Source of the DNA: Zygophlyctis sp. KS116
Lineage: Eukaryota; Chytridiomycota
Assembly: GCA_054661495.1 (NCBI GenBank)
Contig: BAAFSQ010000110.1
Span: 1-29,873, forward strand
Direction: 5' to 3'
Length of the DNA stretch: 29,873 nt
The notes under the pieces are model-generated. The model was not told the origin of the DNA and did not search any database. It saw only the letters and a program-made list of their open reading frames with translations. A program made the translations under genes and the position numbers. Below are positions 1 through 9,332 of this stretch, piece by piece (position 1 is the stretch's first letter; the number at the start of each line of letters is the position of its first letter).

Positions 1-107
1 TATTTTAAATACATGAGCTAGAATTTCAGTAATTTCAAATAAAAACCAACAACAAAAACATGACTAATAAAAGGCTGCAGTCAAATCTCATTCTCTTTAA
101 TTATTTG
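1..107. other. Window edge, 3' flank of LCB1
   Basis: AT-rich sequence downstream of the LCB1 stop codon. I see no coding frame or RNA motif here, and it probably holds the LCB1 3' UTR. Confidence 0.4.
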
Positions 108-1732
108 TTAGTACTTTTTCATTACTTTTCGGATTGATTCACGGGTAACTATCGCAGCACGTTCAATGTCCCGCTTGAAATGTCCGGCAGAAATACAGAT
201 CCTTATGGATGGAATAGGATACATTTTTTCCTGGTTTAAGATGTATTTGGATCGGGTTAAGAAAACGCCATCTTTGGAAGCCTAAAATCAGACAATTAAA
301 GAGCGTTACATTGTCTACAATCTCTTGAAGAACTTTATCTTCCTGAAATCGATCAGCCATTCTATGAGCCAGCATTATATGAAATAATGGCGACTCTTCT
401 GGCCCGTCGTGAATAATGATTTTAGAACTGGCCTGCTTAACAATTCCGCGAAATAATATTGAATTATCTTTAATATCCTTCATTAATGACCCCCCTGATT
501 TCCTCAGAGCGTTTAAGCCTTCGATAGCAGTAACAGTTAGTATAGCAGGCAAAGAAGCCGAAAACGTAAAAGCTTGTCCGTAGAGTCTCTGATGCTTCAC
601 CACTTCCTCTGATCCAGCGCAGAATCCACCAGCGGCTCCAATGGCATTTGCCAGGGAAGCGGCAATTATATCTACTTTTCTTGGCTAAATTTTACATGTG
701 ATAAAGTTACATCAATAGAAAAAAAATCCGTGATTCCAGCACCCTTCTCTCCCAACGTCCCAAACGACATACTTTCTTCAACAATCAACCTAAATTTATA
801 CTTTTCCTTCAACTCAATCTAATATTATAAACATTAAAATACCAGCTCCGGAAGAGGACAAACATCACCAGTATTTGCGTATAATCCCTCTACAATTATA
901 AACTTTCTGGTAACTTTTTTCTTTTTCTATAATTTAAAAATTAAAAAATACACTAGCTTCTTCCTTGCATATTTTAATTAAAATGTTCTCCAAATCATTC
1001 AAATCATTATGCTTAAAATAAGTCATATTTGCGCGTGAAATTGCAACACCTTTTTGAATTGCCAAACTCACAGAATCATCAACAACAACAAAGTCCCCCC
1101 TTTTAGCAAAAGCCGGAATTGCACTAGAAATGCACGAGAACCCCTGAGAGTATATGATAGCAGCATCAACATTTAAAAAATTTGCAATTGACTTTTCCAA
1201 TTCTATGTGAACATCTAGAGTACCATAAAACCCAGGTGGCCCACAAGTACCTACTCCATACTTTTTTAGTGCTGATAGAACTGATTCCTTTATTTCTTCA
1301 TTATTCAAGAGTCCAAGAAAATTAAAACTTGCAAAATTCAATCGTTCTTTTCCCTTTAAGTAAAATCATAAAATAAATACATCTGCCAATTTAACCTTTA
1401 GCCCCACCGGACCATGAATCACTGGGATTTTTTCCAACTCGAATTTCTGCCCTTCAGACAAGTCTGCCACCAGGGGTTCAGGCTCCCATTCATCAATTAG
1501 TTCCTGAATTTCTTGCTCTGATAGTTTAATTTTTTGTGAGTCTTCAGGCTTTGAGTTTGAAAAATACCAAATCAAGAAAATCACTAGTAAAACCTCCAAA
1601 ACAGTTCTAAAAGGATCGTTTTGATAAGAATTCTTAATGTATTTATAGACTATTTTAGATCCTTTGATTAATGCATGCTTGGGTACCTGGAACGTTGAAA
1701 ATTGTCTTTAGAAATTCAGTTTCTTCAAACAT
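108..1732 (-). CDS. LCB1: Serine palmitoyltransferase subunit 1 (LCB1/SPTLC1)
   Basis: Non-catalytic subunit of the ER enzyme that condenses L-serine and palmitoyl-CoA, the first step of sphingolipid synthesis. Seven exons: 1732-1687, 1661-1381, 1353-952, 926-843, 818-711, 684-310 and 281-108, giving 489 residues. Introns are 25, 27, 25, 24, 26 and 28 nt. The N-terminus ([16 protein letters not shown], then [13 protein letters not shown]) aligns with yeast Lcb1 and is followed by a membrane segment. Next come the family signatures [31 protein letters not shown] and [20 protein letters not shown]. The C-terminal block [19 protein letters not shown] is recovered only after the last intron is removed. 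The PLP lysine is absent, as expected for LCB1 rather than LCB2. The gene is divergent from CEP131, with 84 bp between start codons. Confidence 0.96.
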
Positions 1733-1816
1733 TTCAGATATTTATATAGGAATAAAAGTCCTTTATTATTAGAATTTATTCTCCTAATAACATTGCGCGC
1801 GACACGAACTCTCAGG

Positions 1817-3916
1817 ATGCTGGCCACAGCAAAAAATGAAGAGATTGCTGCATTAAAGATACAAAGATGCTGGAGGATCAGGAAAAAGCAGGCTCGACTA
1901 GCCCAAGAAAGAAGGAGAAAAATAGCATCAGATGTTAAATCTAAAGTACTAGAAGAAATGTCAAATTTGGAATTAGATTTGAAAGAAAATACTCAAGTCT
2001 CAAGGATTTTAGGGTTTCTTCAAGACTCATTGGTAGAGTCCGAAACTAATGAAATTGTAGCGGTGGATGATGCAGAAAGTGTTTTTGAAAATGTAAAATC
2101 CAAAATGATTGGGCAGCAAATTGAAATCGAGGAACAAAATAGGCAATTAATTCTATTAAAGGAAGAGTTGAAAAGGATTAAACAAGAAATTAAAATTCAA
2201 CAAGAGCAGCATTCGTTAGATATCAAGTCAAAATTAAATTTACAGAGAAAAGAATATGAAACCATCATTAAAAGACATTTGGCGTTTATAGATAATCTAC
2301 TTTTAGAGAAGCAGGAATTAAGCCAAAAATCTCAAGATCTCTCAATTCAAGTTAAAACAGTCGAAAAGAATTTTTTAGAAAAAATCAAGAATATGCAAGA
2401 GTTTCATACAAAAGACTTGAAAAATCAAAGAGAGTCGCTTATGGCTAGTGAAAAAATAAAAAGAGACAAGTGGTTACAAGACAAAACAAAAAATATTAAA
2501 GAACAAACAATCAAGGGTCTTGAACCTGAAATTCAAAGGATGTTGAGTGTAATTGGTTCATAACTAAACATAGCAACATAAACAAAATCTACGTGGATTA
2601 GAAGAAAAATTAAGGGAAGAAAATCTTCAAGAAAAGACTCTACTTTTAAATGATCATCAGAGACAGTTGGAAGCTCTAAAACAAACCATGAATTTTGAAA
2701 AGCAAAAGGCTTGTGAAGAAGAGCGTGAATTTGCTAGAAATAGATATCAGAAACAGTTTGAAAGGGATGAAATTGAAGTAATTTTAGTAATAACAAGTAT
2801 AGTTTCAGCATCAAAAGAGAAAAAATATGGCCGAGTTTGAAGAACAAAAGCATGCTCTTATTTTAAGTCTACGAGAAGAAAAAAAACAAGAACAAGCCTC
2901 ACATAAAGCTGAAATAGATTTGTTAAAAACTCAGTTTAATGAGGATCAAAAAAGGCTTGAATCTTCAATTATAAATCTGAAGAAACATCACGTACAACAG
3001 GTAATTAGTAAACTAAATAAGCCAAAGATGGATGAACAACACGAAAAACAATTAATAGAAAGAGAGCAATGGCAAGAAATGTATATGAAAAAGGTTGAAG
3101 CGGATATTCAGAAAAGAGAGGTATTCAATCTGATAATCTAAAAATAGAAAATATTTAAGGAGAAACTTCTTGCGGATCGAGATAAAGAAATTGAAGCAAT
3201 TATTGAAAAATTAGAGGCTGAAACAAATTCAAGTGCTAGTGATATTACGAGAAAATATAGACTAGAAATCGAAAGGATTAAAGTGACCATGTCTGAAGAA
3301 ATTAAGCAGGTTAATCATATTATTTAAAGATTTAGATTCATGATGAGCACAGCTTGGCTTTGGATAAGATCTTATTATTACAGTCTTCGCTAGAAGATAA
3401 CGAACAAAAAAAGCGAGGATTGCAAAAAGAAATCCTTCAACTTCAAAACCAACTTATGGTCAAAGTACTTTTTATTAATTTATTATTAGGATACAACTTT
3501 GAAAACACAAAAAGAAGAGCTTTCTATTTTGAAATGTAATGAAGGAGAATTATCAAATCAAATACATGCCAGGTTTCAATCAGAATTTGTATCAAAAGAC
3601 ACCAATATTGAAAGGCTTATGACCCAGATTGAAAGCTATAAACGAGATATTGAATCGATTCATTTAAATCATCGAAAACAAATTTTAGATTTAAAGCATG
3701 ATAAGGTAGTATAAGTTTTGACTTATTTTCTAGGAAAGGACAATTTCTGAGCTTGAAGTTCAAGTCAGAAACACAGTTTCGTTAAAAGATGAATCTGCAA
3801 AAGTATTGAAGGAGAAACTCCATGAATCTCAACTCAAAAATGCTCATCTTGAAAAACTTATTGAAAAACAAAGAAAGGTGCAATGCATTCAAATTAATAT
3901 AATTAGGAGATTCTAA
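1817..3916 (+). CDS. CEP131: Centrosomal/centriolar-satellite protein CEP131 (AZI1)
   Basis: Long coiled-coil protein of the centriole and ciliary base. Seven exons: 1817-2548, 2574-2777, 2803-3120, 3148-3309, 3336-3464, 3490-3705 and 3734-3916, giving 647 residues. Introns are 25, 25, 27, 26, 25 and 28 nt. An IQ-like motif (ALKIQRCWRIRKKQ) lies near residue 11. The diagnostic CEP131 block KTKNIKEQTIKGLEPEIQRM follows at about residues 220-240, and LLADRDKEIEAIIEKLEAE comes further on. The N-terminus is shorter than in animals. ATG 1817 is the first in-frame ATG. A possible in-frame intron (3001-3021 or 3001-3027) and a possible last intron at 3878-3906, which would move the stop to 3921, cannot be excluded. 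Its TAA interleaves with the MAK16 stop on the other strand. Finding this gene in a fungus implies a basal body. Confidence 0.88.
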
Positions 3917-4836
3917 TGTAGCATGTTAACTGATTGACTGTTAGCATCCTCATATTCCACTTCAATTCGAGATTTCTTTTTCGATTGAACTCTCGGTTCA
4001 TTATCCGAATCACTATCTGTAACCTCATCTATGGCTCCCATCAAATCCTCCATATCACTTTCTTCTTGACTAACATCGGAAAGATATTCTCTAAATTCCT
4101 AGAGTAAATAAAAAAAACATACATCTTCACTTTCATAATCTTCTTCTTCCAACTCATCCAAAGCATTTTTAAAGGCTTCTTGACTTTCATTCATAATTTC
4201 AGTCTCTCCATAAACCCCTTGTCTTAATCTAGTTAACAATTCTTTTTCAATCGATAATTCCAGTCTAGCAGCTGCTTCCGCCTTTAACTCCCTTCTAGCC
4301 TCCCTTTTTTCAATCTTCTTATTAATCCCAACCAGTTTTTGACTAATATTAAATGCATTAAATCTCACCCTCCTTTCAGCTTCATTTTTCTCATTCTGAT
4401 TAGCATCTGCGTCATTTTTGTAAGTCTCTGTTTACACTTGTGAATAATAAATTCCGGCCAATGTTCCAACTCTGTGTTAATCTGCTCAATAGCTTTAGAG
4501 TAATTTTTAGATAACTTGATCTTTTCCCAAAGCTTTGCAGGAGAATGAGCCCTTTCAATCGTCTTCACAAACAAGAATATATTCCCTACTCTTCTTAGCA
4601 TATAATGCATTACCATCGATCGATCGCACAGTAGCATATCTACTATTCGCAAGTGGACAGGATTGCTTTGAGCATAATCCAGTCACTGAATTCTCATTTC
4701 GACAAAAATTTTGGGAAACAGTTCTACTATTAACAAGCTCATATCTTACTTGACTTTGAAGGAGCAAAAGTCGAATGCAATAGTTTTCCAGATCACCTAA
4801 GAATTAAAACAGTAAACTTGCATCATCGCATTGCAT
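3913..4836 (-). CDS. MAK16: Ribosome biogenesis protein MAK16
   Basis: Nucleolar factor for 60S subunit assembly. Six exons: 4836-4822, 4796-4750, 4723-4614, 4585-4369, 4342-4123 and 4098-3913, giving 264 residues. After splicing the protein starts MQCDDVIWKT (human MQSDDVIWDT). It continues with [56 protein letters not shown] and [12 protein letters not shown], then an acidic tail and RIEVEYED. Intron 1 is best read as a 25-nt GC-AG intron (4821-4797); the others are 26, 28, 26 and 24 nt with GT-AG ends. The start lies only 20 bp after the CASD1 stop on the same strand, so its promoter must overlap CASD1 coding sequence. Confidence 0.95.
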
Positions 4837-4856
4837 TGTTGCAATCAAGTATTTTT

Positions 4857-7192
4857 TTAAAACGACAAAATTTGAATTCCAAAATTTACGCCAATCAAAA
4901 TCAAGAGCAAAATCATCATCTTTTTTGAAGACATAAATTCTACAATCTCTCCACTGATTTCAGATACATGTCCTGAGATTCCTATAAAGACAATGGTTGA
5001 AATAATCAAATTGATCCAATACAAGATACTATATGGAACCATTTCACTAAATGGCACGATAACTAGTAAACCTTTAGTATCAGCAGCTAACCAAATATGG
5101 TACTAGAATTAATTTCATAATATTTTACCTGCAAAAGAAACGTCTCTAATGACATGGTACCAATCCAGCACCATAATTCAGAGTTGTGACGTCGCAAATA
5201 ATCATTCCAGTTTCGAAGAATAATAAATCCCAAGATAGGTGCTATTGAGACGATCGGGTGAAATAAATTGTATATAAACTTACTAGGAACGAGAAAATCA
5301 AACACAAAAAATGATAAAATACTTGTTACTGAGCAAATTCGAGCAATCTTTTTCACTTTTTGCCAATTTTCAATACTTTGATTAGGATATGCAAAGATTC
5401 GATCTTTAAGAGATAAAGATGTACTGAGAGGTATAGCTCCAGTGTGTTTATTGAATTCCAAAACGATCCAACTTACAAACATCCCAATATATACTATCCA
5501 TTGGTCTAGCCCTAAGCGAAATTGAGACTCTTTTGCCGCCCAGTCGTCTATTCCAAAAACAAATCTCGAAATATTCAGTAATTCTCTCAGAATAAATGAA
5601 GAATTTATGAATATCCACGTTACCACCATTGATGTGACGATTTTTAAAAAGAGAATTCTGCCATCCTGGTTATACCTATGTCCAATATACATGGTAAAAT
5701 ATACAACCAGAAACCAAAAAGATACCAGAGGTGCAAAATAATAAAATGTTAAAGGCTGATCCATTACATAAGACATGGAAAGTGCGAGTAGATTTAACCG
5801 TAATAATACCTTTGAGACTCTCTGTAAGCTATAGTCCTTCTTTTTAAGAAAGAATGAAAAATGACCATATCCTGTCATAAAAAGATATGATGCAACCAAA
5901 ACTCTAACAAAATTATAGACAACTGAGACTTTAGAGGCACCAACATAGTGGTAAACGAGAATTAATAATTGCATCCATCCTTTCCACTCATTTGTTTGAT
6001 GCCTATTTAAAAAACCACCTTGTTCCATATCCTTGAATGAATAATATCCAGCCCATAAAATAAGGAGAAGCAGAATCATAAATGCTTTCCAACTAAAGCC
6101 CTTTCCTATTTTGAGCAGAAATGGAGATCTATCAGCTATAACGAGATACAACATATAAAAACCCAAGAAAAACAATGCTCTTGAAAACTTATTAATGGAT
6201 TCAGAGCCTTCTAATATATTAAATTTCTAAATTTATCATACCAGTTCTCATAAAATAAATATATAAACCAGCTCCAGACAACACCATTCCCCATGTTACA
6301 AACAATCCAGCCCATCTTGCAGCAGCAGTCTCTACGCAACAAGTTGTTTTCCCTTTGTTTCCAGAATATATCTCTGTGTTACAAATCCCATTCAGATAGA
6401 TATTCAATTCTTGCGAAACAATAGAGTAAGGATAATGCAATCCGTCAGGCCCTGTATTATCTGCTATTTCATAGACAGCATTCATTGATTCAGGTACTAT
6501 AGGAAACTGCAATTTCACTGGAGATACATCACGTAAATATCTATTAAAGAGTGAAAATTCTGAATTCTTTAATGTTTTCTGCCGCTCTGGACTTAAATCG
6601 TCTTCAGTCACTGGTGATATTAGCTTGATCGTGAGTGATGTGACATTTGTATTATTATAGAATGATAAAAGATTATCAATATCCATTGTAAACTGATTAT
6701 ACGCCATATCTCCTTGTAAATTTCGAAGATGCCACAGTCCAGATGAAATTATTAACCTTGAATTACCATTCACTGGAATACTAGAATTAAGATACGGATC
6801 CCATTTAAAAACAATATTTGGCAGATCCGACTTGTTAATCACATCGTATTTATCATCCAGAAATTTCAATTGATAATCATTTTCCGTGGAGAGTTTAAAC
6901 AATATTCTCGCCGCCATGAATAAATTTCTAGCTCTAGAATCTCCCATGAATACCAAACTCTGATTTTGTAAGCATTTTGAGGCATCTGTAAGAGAGTATT
7001 GGTTTATAAGGCAGGTATTTGATAAGTAGTAATTCTGACTACTACAAGTATGGGACAGTTGATCATCGCATGGGATATTAAGCGGTACAATGGTCCCTAT
7101 CTATTAATGACACATTAGATACGATATATTAGTGTTAGCGATACTAAAAACGAGCAGACTCTGAATGCCCAGTTCCAAACCAGTTGAATCAT
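4857..7192 (-). CDS. CASD1: CASD1/Cas1p-type O-acetyltransferase, SGNH plus multi-TM
   Basis: Golgi-type membrane O-acetyltransferase. The animal relative acetylates sialic acid and Cryptococcus Cas1p acetylates capsule glycan; the substrate here is unknown. Exons 7192-7123, 7096-6242, 6210-5129 and 5102-4857 give 750 residues; introns are 26, 31 and 26 nt. A signal anchor (CSFLVSLTLIY) precedes a luminal SGNH domain with the nucleophile motif FMGDSR (Ser77) and the Asp/His pair in DGLHYP (Asp241, His244). The multi-pass acyltransferase part carries NRHQTNEWKGWMQLLILVYH, LVASYLFMTGYGHFSFF and, across the last intron, LLQYHIWLAADTKGLL. The start codon is 22 bp from the divergent bS1m ATG. Confidence 0.93.
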
Positions 7193-7214
7193 GAGTGGCG
7201 TTAAGTCCTAGTCA

Positions 7215-8009
7215 ATGTTTAGCGATCTGTTCAAGAAGAGTTCTTTGCCTTCCTTATTTAAGAACCAAGTGCTATCCAGCGCTCCAATAAATCATGATCT
7301 CAACTTTGGCTTAAAGCATGCACTTCCCAGATCAAATCATGCCTTTGTAACAGTCAAGGAATTGGACGATCCTATTCTAAAAAAGCCAAAACTTTTATCG
7401 GCATGGAGGATTATTGCTAAAGAACAGGTATGGAAGGAAAACTTTGGGAATTTCAAGACTGCAATTAGTTTCTCGGAATCAGTGTCTGCAGATTCAATAG
7501 TAAAGAGTGCAAAATATAAAGATTTATTAAATCAGGCAAAAGTCTCTAGGAAATCAGATTTACATTCATTTATTATAGAAAATATGCCGAAAAGTGTCAA
7601 GAAGAATATTCATCCTCCATGGTTCGATCCAAAAACTCAAGTCGAGGGGTATAGTAAGGTCAAGGGTAGAATATTGAACAAGGTCTCTGGAGGATACTCT
7701 GTAGGAATCTCTGGGATAGTTGCATTTTTGCCAAATGAGTACTATTCTCATCAGGCTATAATTGATCAAATTGCAAAGAGGGCAAAGATGTCGCAAAAGG
7801 CTCATTTAGGACCAGTGACAAGGAAAGTAGATAGGGAATCAGTTTATGAATTTTATGTAGTTTTAGCGAGATATGATCATTTATTAAGACCAGAAGTGAT
7901 TTTATCAACTCTACCGCCTCTAGAACAAGAGAAATTTGATACCACTAAAACACGAAAGAGAAGTGACAATATGATCAATTTAATGAAGATATTGTCTAAA
8001 AAAACTTGA
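7215..8009 (+). CDS. Probable mitochondrial small-subunit ribosomal protein bS1m (Mrp51 family)
   Basis: Single exon, 264 residues. The N-terminal motif NFGLKHALPRSNHAFVTV resembles the conserved start of fungal Mrp51/bS1m proteins. The middle segment VKGRILNKVSGGYSVGISG followed by IVAFLP has the beta-strand and Gly pattern of an S1-like RNA-binding fold. The basic C-terminus suits a mitoribosomal protein. The assignment rests on motif resemblance only; another S1-domain organellar protein is possible. The last 14 nt overlap the convergent FHA gene. Confidence 0.6.
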   Translation: MFSDLFKKSSLPSLFKNQVLSSAPINHDLNFGLKHALPRSNHAFVTVKELDDPILKKPKLLSAWRIIAKEQVWKENFGNFKTAISFSESVSADSIVKSAKYKDLLNQAKVSRKSDLHSFIIENMPKSVKKNIHPPWFDPKTQVEGYSKVKGRILNKVSGGYSVGISGIVAFLPNEYYSHQAIIDQIAKRAKMSQKAHLGPVTRKVDRESVYEFYVVLARYDHLLRPEVILSTLPPLEQEKFDTTKTRKRSDNMINLMKILSKKT

Positions 8010-8388
8010 TAAGGCCAGTAAAGGAACCAATAGATATATTGTTGATTTTTTCCAAAAAAATTCTTTGATTCTTTGGAACAAATTCTTCGTTTATATTGAG
8101 TCCGGACTTTCCTAGAACCAGGCACTCAAACATTTCATCATCAAAGGAATAAGATATTCTTGCGTGTTCTTTAGCAATGTCCTCGTTGGGAAATATCAAG
8201 TCTGCATCTTTTCCTATCGTGAATGTGAGTTTTTTAATTGGATATATAATGTTTGAACTCTATGCATTTCAGTAAAAATAACAAACAGAAACTCTCCCAA
8301 ATGCAGAATCACAGATTCCTCCACTAGTGCTTGTAAAGCCTTCAGAGACTGAAAATGGACATGGCCCCATTCTTTTACTCAAATTCAT
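7996..8388 (-). CDS. Short FHA-domain protein
   Basis: Two exons (8388-8287, 8259-7996; 27-nt intron with the unusual donor GTTTGT), 121 residues. The protein is little more than one forkhead-associated (phosphothreonine-binding) domain: LTFTIGKDADLIFP, IAKEHARISYSF, FECLVLGKSGLNINEE and NNISIG. The LTFTIG...HARI.Y...VLGKSG spacing resembles FHA domains of forkhead transcription factors, but no forkhead DNA-binding domain is present and I find no continuation. It could be a stand-alone phosphopeptide reader or a truncated gene. It lies directly downstream of the snoRNA cluster on the same strand, with a gap of about 53 nt. Confidence 0.65.
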
Positions 8389-8441
8389 TAAAATTCGGAC
8401 TTTAAAATTAATTTCTCTATTATTAATTCATAAATTAAAAA

Positions 8442-8529
8442 AGCGATCAGCAACAATGCCTTGGTAGGCAGTTTATAATCATGATTCATTAGACCATCGT
8501 GAGATTTTTGTTGAAAACATCATTTCGCT
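8442..8529 (-). ncRNA. Box C/D snoRNA, 25S guide (cluster member 6)
   Basis: Terminal stem AGCGA (8529-8525) pairs with TCGCT (8446-8442). Box C is ATGATGT (8523-8517) and box D is CTGA (8450-8447). The segment TCTCACGATGGTCTA (8504-8490), upstream of a D'-like ATGA (8489-8486), is complementary, with one G-U pair, to the conserved 25S stretch TAGACCGTCGTGAGA. By the D+5 rule the first C of AGACC would be 2'-O-methylated. I cannot name a yeast counterpart. Confidence 0.75.
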
Positions 8530-8585
8530 CCAATTTTCAAAAAAACTTACACATTTAGCACTAATTATTAGAAAAAGGAATACAT

Positions 8586-8657
8586 TGGTCAGACTTTTCA
8601 AAGTTCCACATAGTATTTTAAGATATATGCTTGTCTTTTGATAAAATCATCACACCA
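8586..8657 (-). ncRNA. snR74: Box C/D snoRNA, snR74-like (18S Am28)
   Basis: Box C is GTGATGA (8653-8647) and box D is CTGA (8592-8589), with a short terminal stem TGG/CCA. The guide GACAAGCATAT (8635-8625) is complementary to ATATGCTTGTC near the 5' end of 18S rRNA. Counting five nucleotides upstream of the D'-like CTTA (8622-8619) lands on the second A of CATATG, which is yeast Am28, the snR74/SNORD27 target. Confidence 0.82.
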
Positions 8658-8725
8658 GTAAAAAAATCTTACATTATCACATCTTGAAAAGAATTGAAAA
8701 CCTAGAATGTTACAAAATTGAAATG

Positions 8726-8813
8726 GGCAATCAGAATTTGGCATGAATGTAAAAAAAAAGAGTATCTACAGTGCAAAACGCTTCCGACTCGTCATCGTTT
8801 TCCTCACTTTGCC
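8726..8813 (-). ncRNA. Unassigned structured element inside the snoRNA cluster
   Basis: A strong hairpin is visible: AGTG (8808-8805) plus AAAACG (8801-8796) pair with CGTTTT (8780-8775) plus CACT (8773-8770). It has ATGACGA in the loop side and a run of nine T downstream (8759-8751). A distal GGCAA (8813-8809) can pair with TTGCC (8730-8726) just after a CTGA (8734-8731). The box C position is not canonical and I found no rRNA match. It sits where the snR75 equivalent would be expected, but the expected guide is missing. Confidence 0.35.
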
Positions 8814-8861
8814 AAATGCAAAACTTACATTAACTGTTCCTAAATATTAGATAATCATAAG

Positions 8862-8945
8862 TCTAGCTCAGCAATGCGTTCATCAGTCATTAAAACATCA
8901 GAGCCCAGTGCAATGGAAATTTAAAAATTTCCCATCATTGCTAGA
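8862..8945 (-). ncRNA. snR76: Box C/D snoRNA, snR76-like (25S Cm2197)
   Basis: Perfect terminal stem: TCTAGC (8945-8940) pairs with GCTAGA (8867-8862). Box C is ATGATGG (8938-8932), D' is CTGA (8901-8898) and box D is CTGA (8871-8868). The guide GCACTGGGC (8911-8903) just upstream of D' is complementary to GCCCAGTGC in 25S rRNA. The D+5 nucleotide falls on the third C of GCCC, the context I recall for yeast Cm2197 (snR76). The guide before box D is unassigned. Confidence 0.85.
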
Positions 8946-9025
8946 ATTTCAAAAAATACATACCATTTCCTAGATCGAGAAAGATTAATGAGTCATCTAA
9001 AGCCCTGAGTTATTAGTTTGGAAAT

Positions 9026-9111
9026 TAAACTCAGAAATCCTTTTACTCATCTATAATCAGACGGTAATTCCAGCGTATAAAGTTTGTGCCAGGAGAAATC
9101 ATCATTGCTTA
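9026..9111 (-). ncRNA. snR77: Box C/D snoRNA, snR77/SNORD65-like (18S Um578)
   Basis: Terminal stem TAAGC (9111-9107) pairs with GTTTA (9030-9026). Box C is ATGATGA (9105-9099), D' is CTGA (9060-9057) and box D is CTGA (9034-9031). The guide GCTGGAATTACCG (9074-9062) is fully complementary to the universal 18S sequence CGGTAATTCCAGC. The D'+5 position is the U after CGG, equivalent to yeast Um578. A second guide before box D can pair with AAATCCTTT of 18S. Confidence 0.92.
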
Positions 9112-9137
9112 CAACTACTTACATTCATTAATCTAAA

Positions 9138-9207
9138 TTCTCAGAATCTGATTTATCAACAGTAATTCAGAGACTCTAGTTTGTTAAATCAAATGTCATC
9201 ATTGAAC
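9138..9207 (-). ncRNA. snR78: Box C/D snoRNA, snR78-like (25S Um2421)
   Basis: Box C is ATGATGA (9202-9196), D' is CTGA (9170-9167) and box D is CTGA (9144-9141); a short TTC/GAA closing stem is visible. The guide CAAACTAGAGTC (9183-9172) is complementary to GACTCTAGTTTG of 25S domain V. The fifth nucleotide upstream of D' pairs with the U following GAC, which by my count is yeast U2421, the snR78 target. This is the first RNA of the cluster. Confidence 0.85.
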
Positions 9208-9253
9208 AACAAATTTTTGTTTTTTTGTAAGAAAAATATTTTGTGGCACAGTC

Positions 9254-9260
9254 TTATATA
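9254..9260 (-). promoter_or_regulatory. TATA box of the snoRNA cluster
   Basis: TATATAA on the minus strand, about 50 nt upstream of the first snoRNA. This fits a single RNA polymerase II promoter for a polycistronic precursor that runs toward 8442. Confidence 0.5.
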
Positions 9261-9291
9261 GTCAAACACCCCAAGCCTAGCATCTGCCATT

Positions 9292-9318
9292 TTGCATCAG
9301 CCACGTTGCATCAGCCAC
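9292..9318. repeat. Short tandem repeat TTGCATCAGCCAC x2
   Basis: Two identical 13-bp copies (9292-9304 and 9306-9318) one base apart, between the UreD stop codon and the snoRNA promoter. They could be duplicated protein-binding sites or simple slippage. Confidence 0.6.
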
Positions 9319-9332
9319 TTTGCGTCCGAAAA

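Noticed and set aside
7877-8125. Extension of the FHA gene by a 32-nt intron into a second minus-strand frame
   Set aside because: It would be antisense to conserved bS1m coding sequence and adds no recognisable domain.
8388-8489. 33-codon open frame on the minus strand encoding a hydrophobic peptide whose stop overlaps the FHA ATG
   Set aside because: It lies mostly inside a box C/D snoRNA with terminal stem and rRNA guide, which explains the sequence better.
8581-8640. Identity of GAACTTTGAAAAG (minus) to the sense strand of 25S rRNA, suggesting a plus-strand guide RNA
   Set aside because: No C/D boxes fit on the plus strand. The minus-strand snoRNA with the 18S Am28 guide is much better supported.
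8855-9020. Peptide fragments resembling a METTL21-type methyltransferase (LDLGN; LGSDVLMTDE) on the minus strand, read as a decayed gene
   Set aside because: They are broken by stops, and the same bases form a snR76-like snoRNA with a perfect 6-bp stem and 25S guide.
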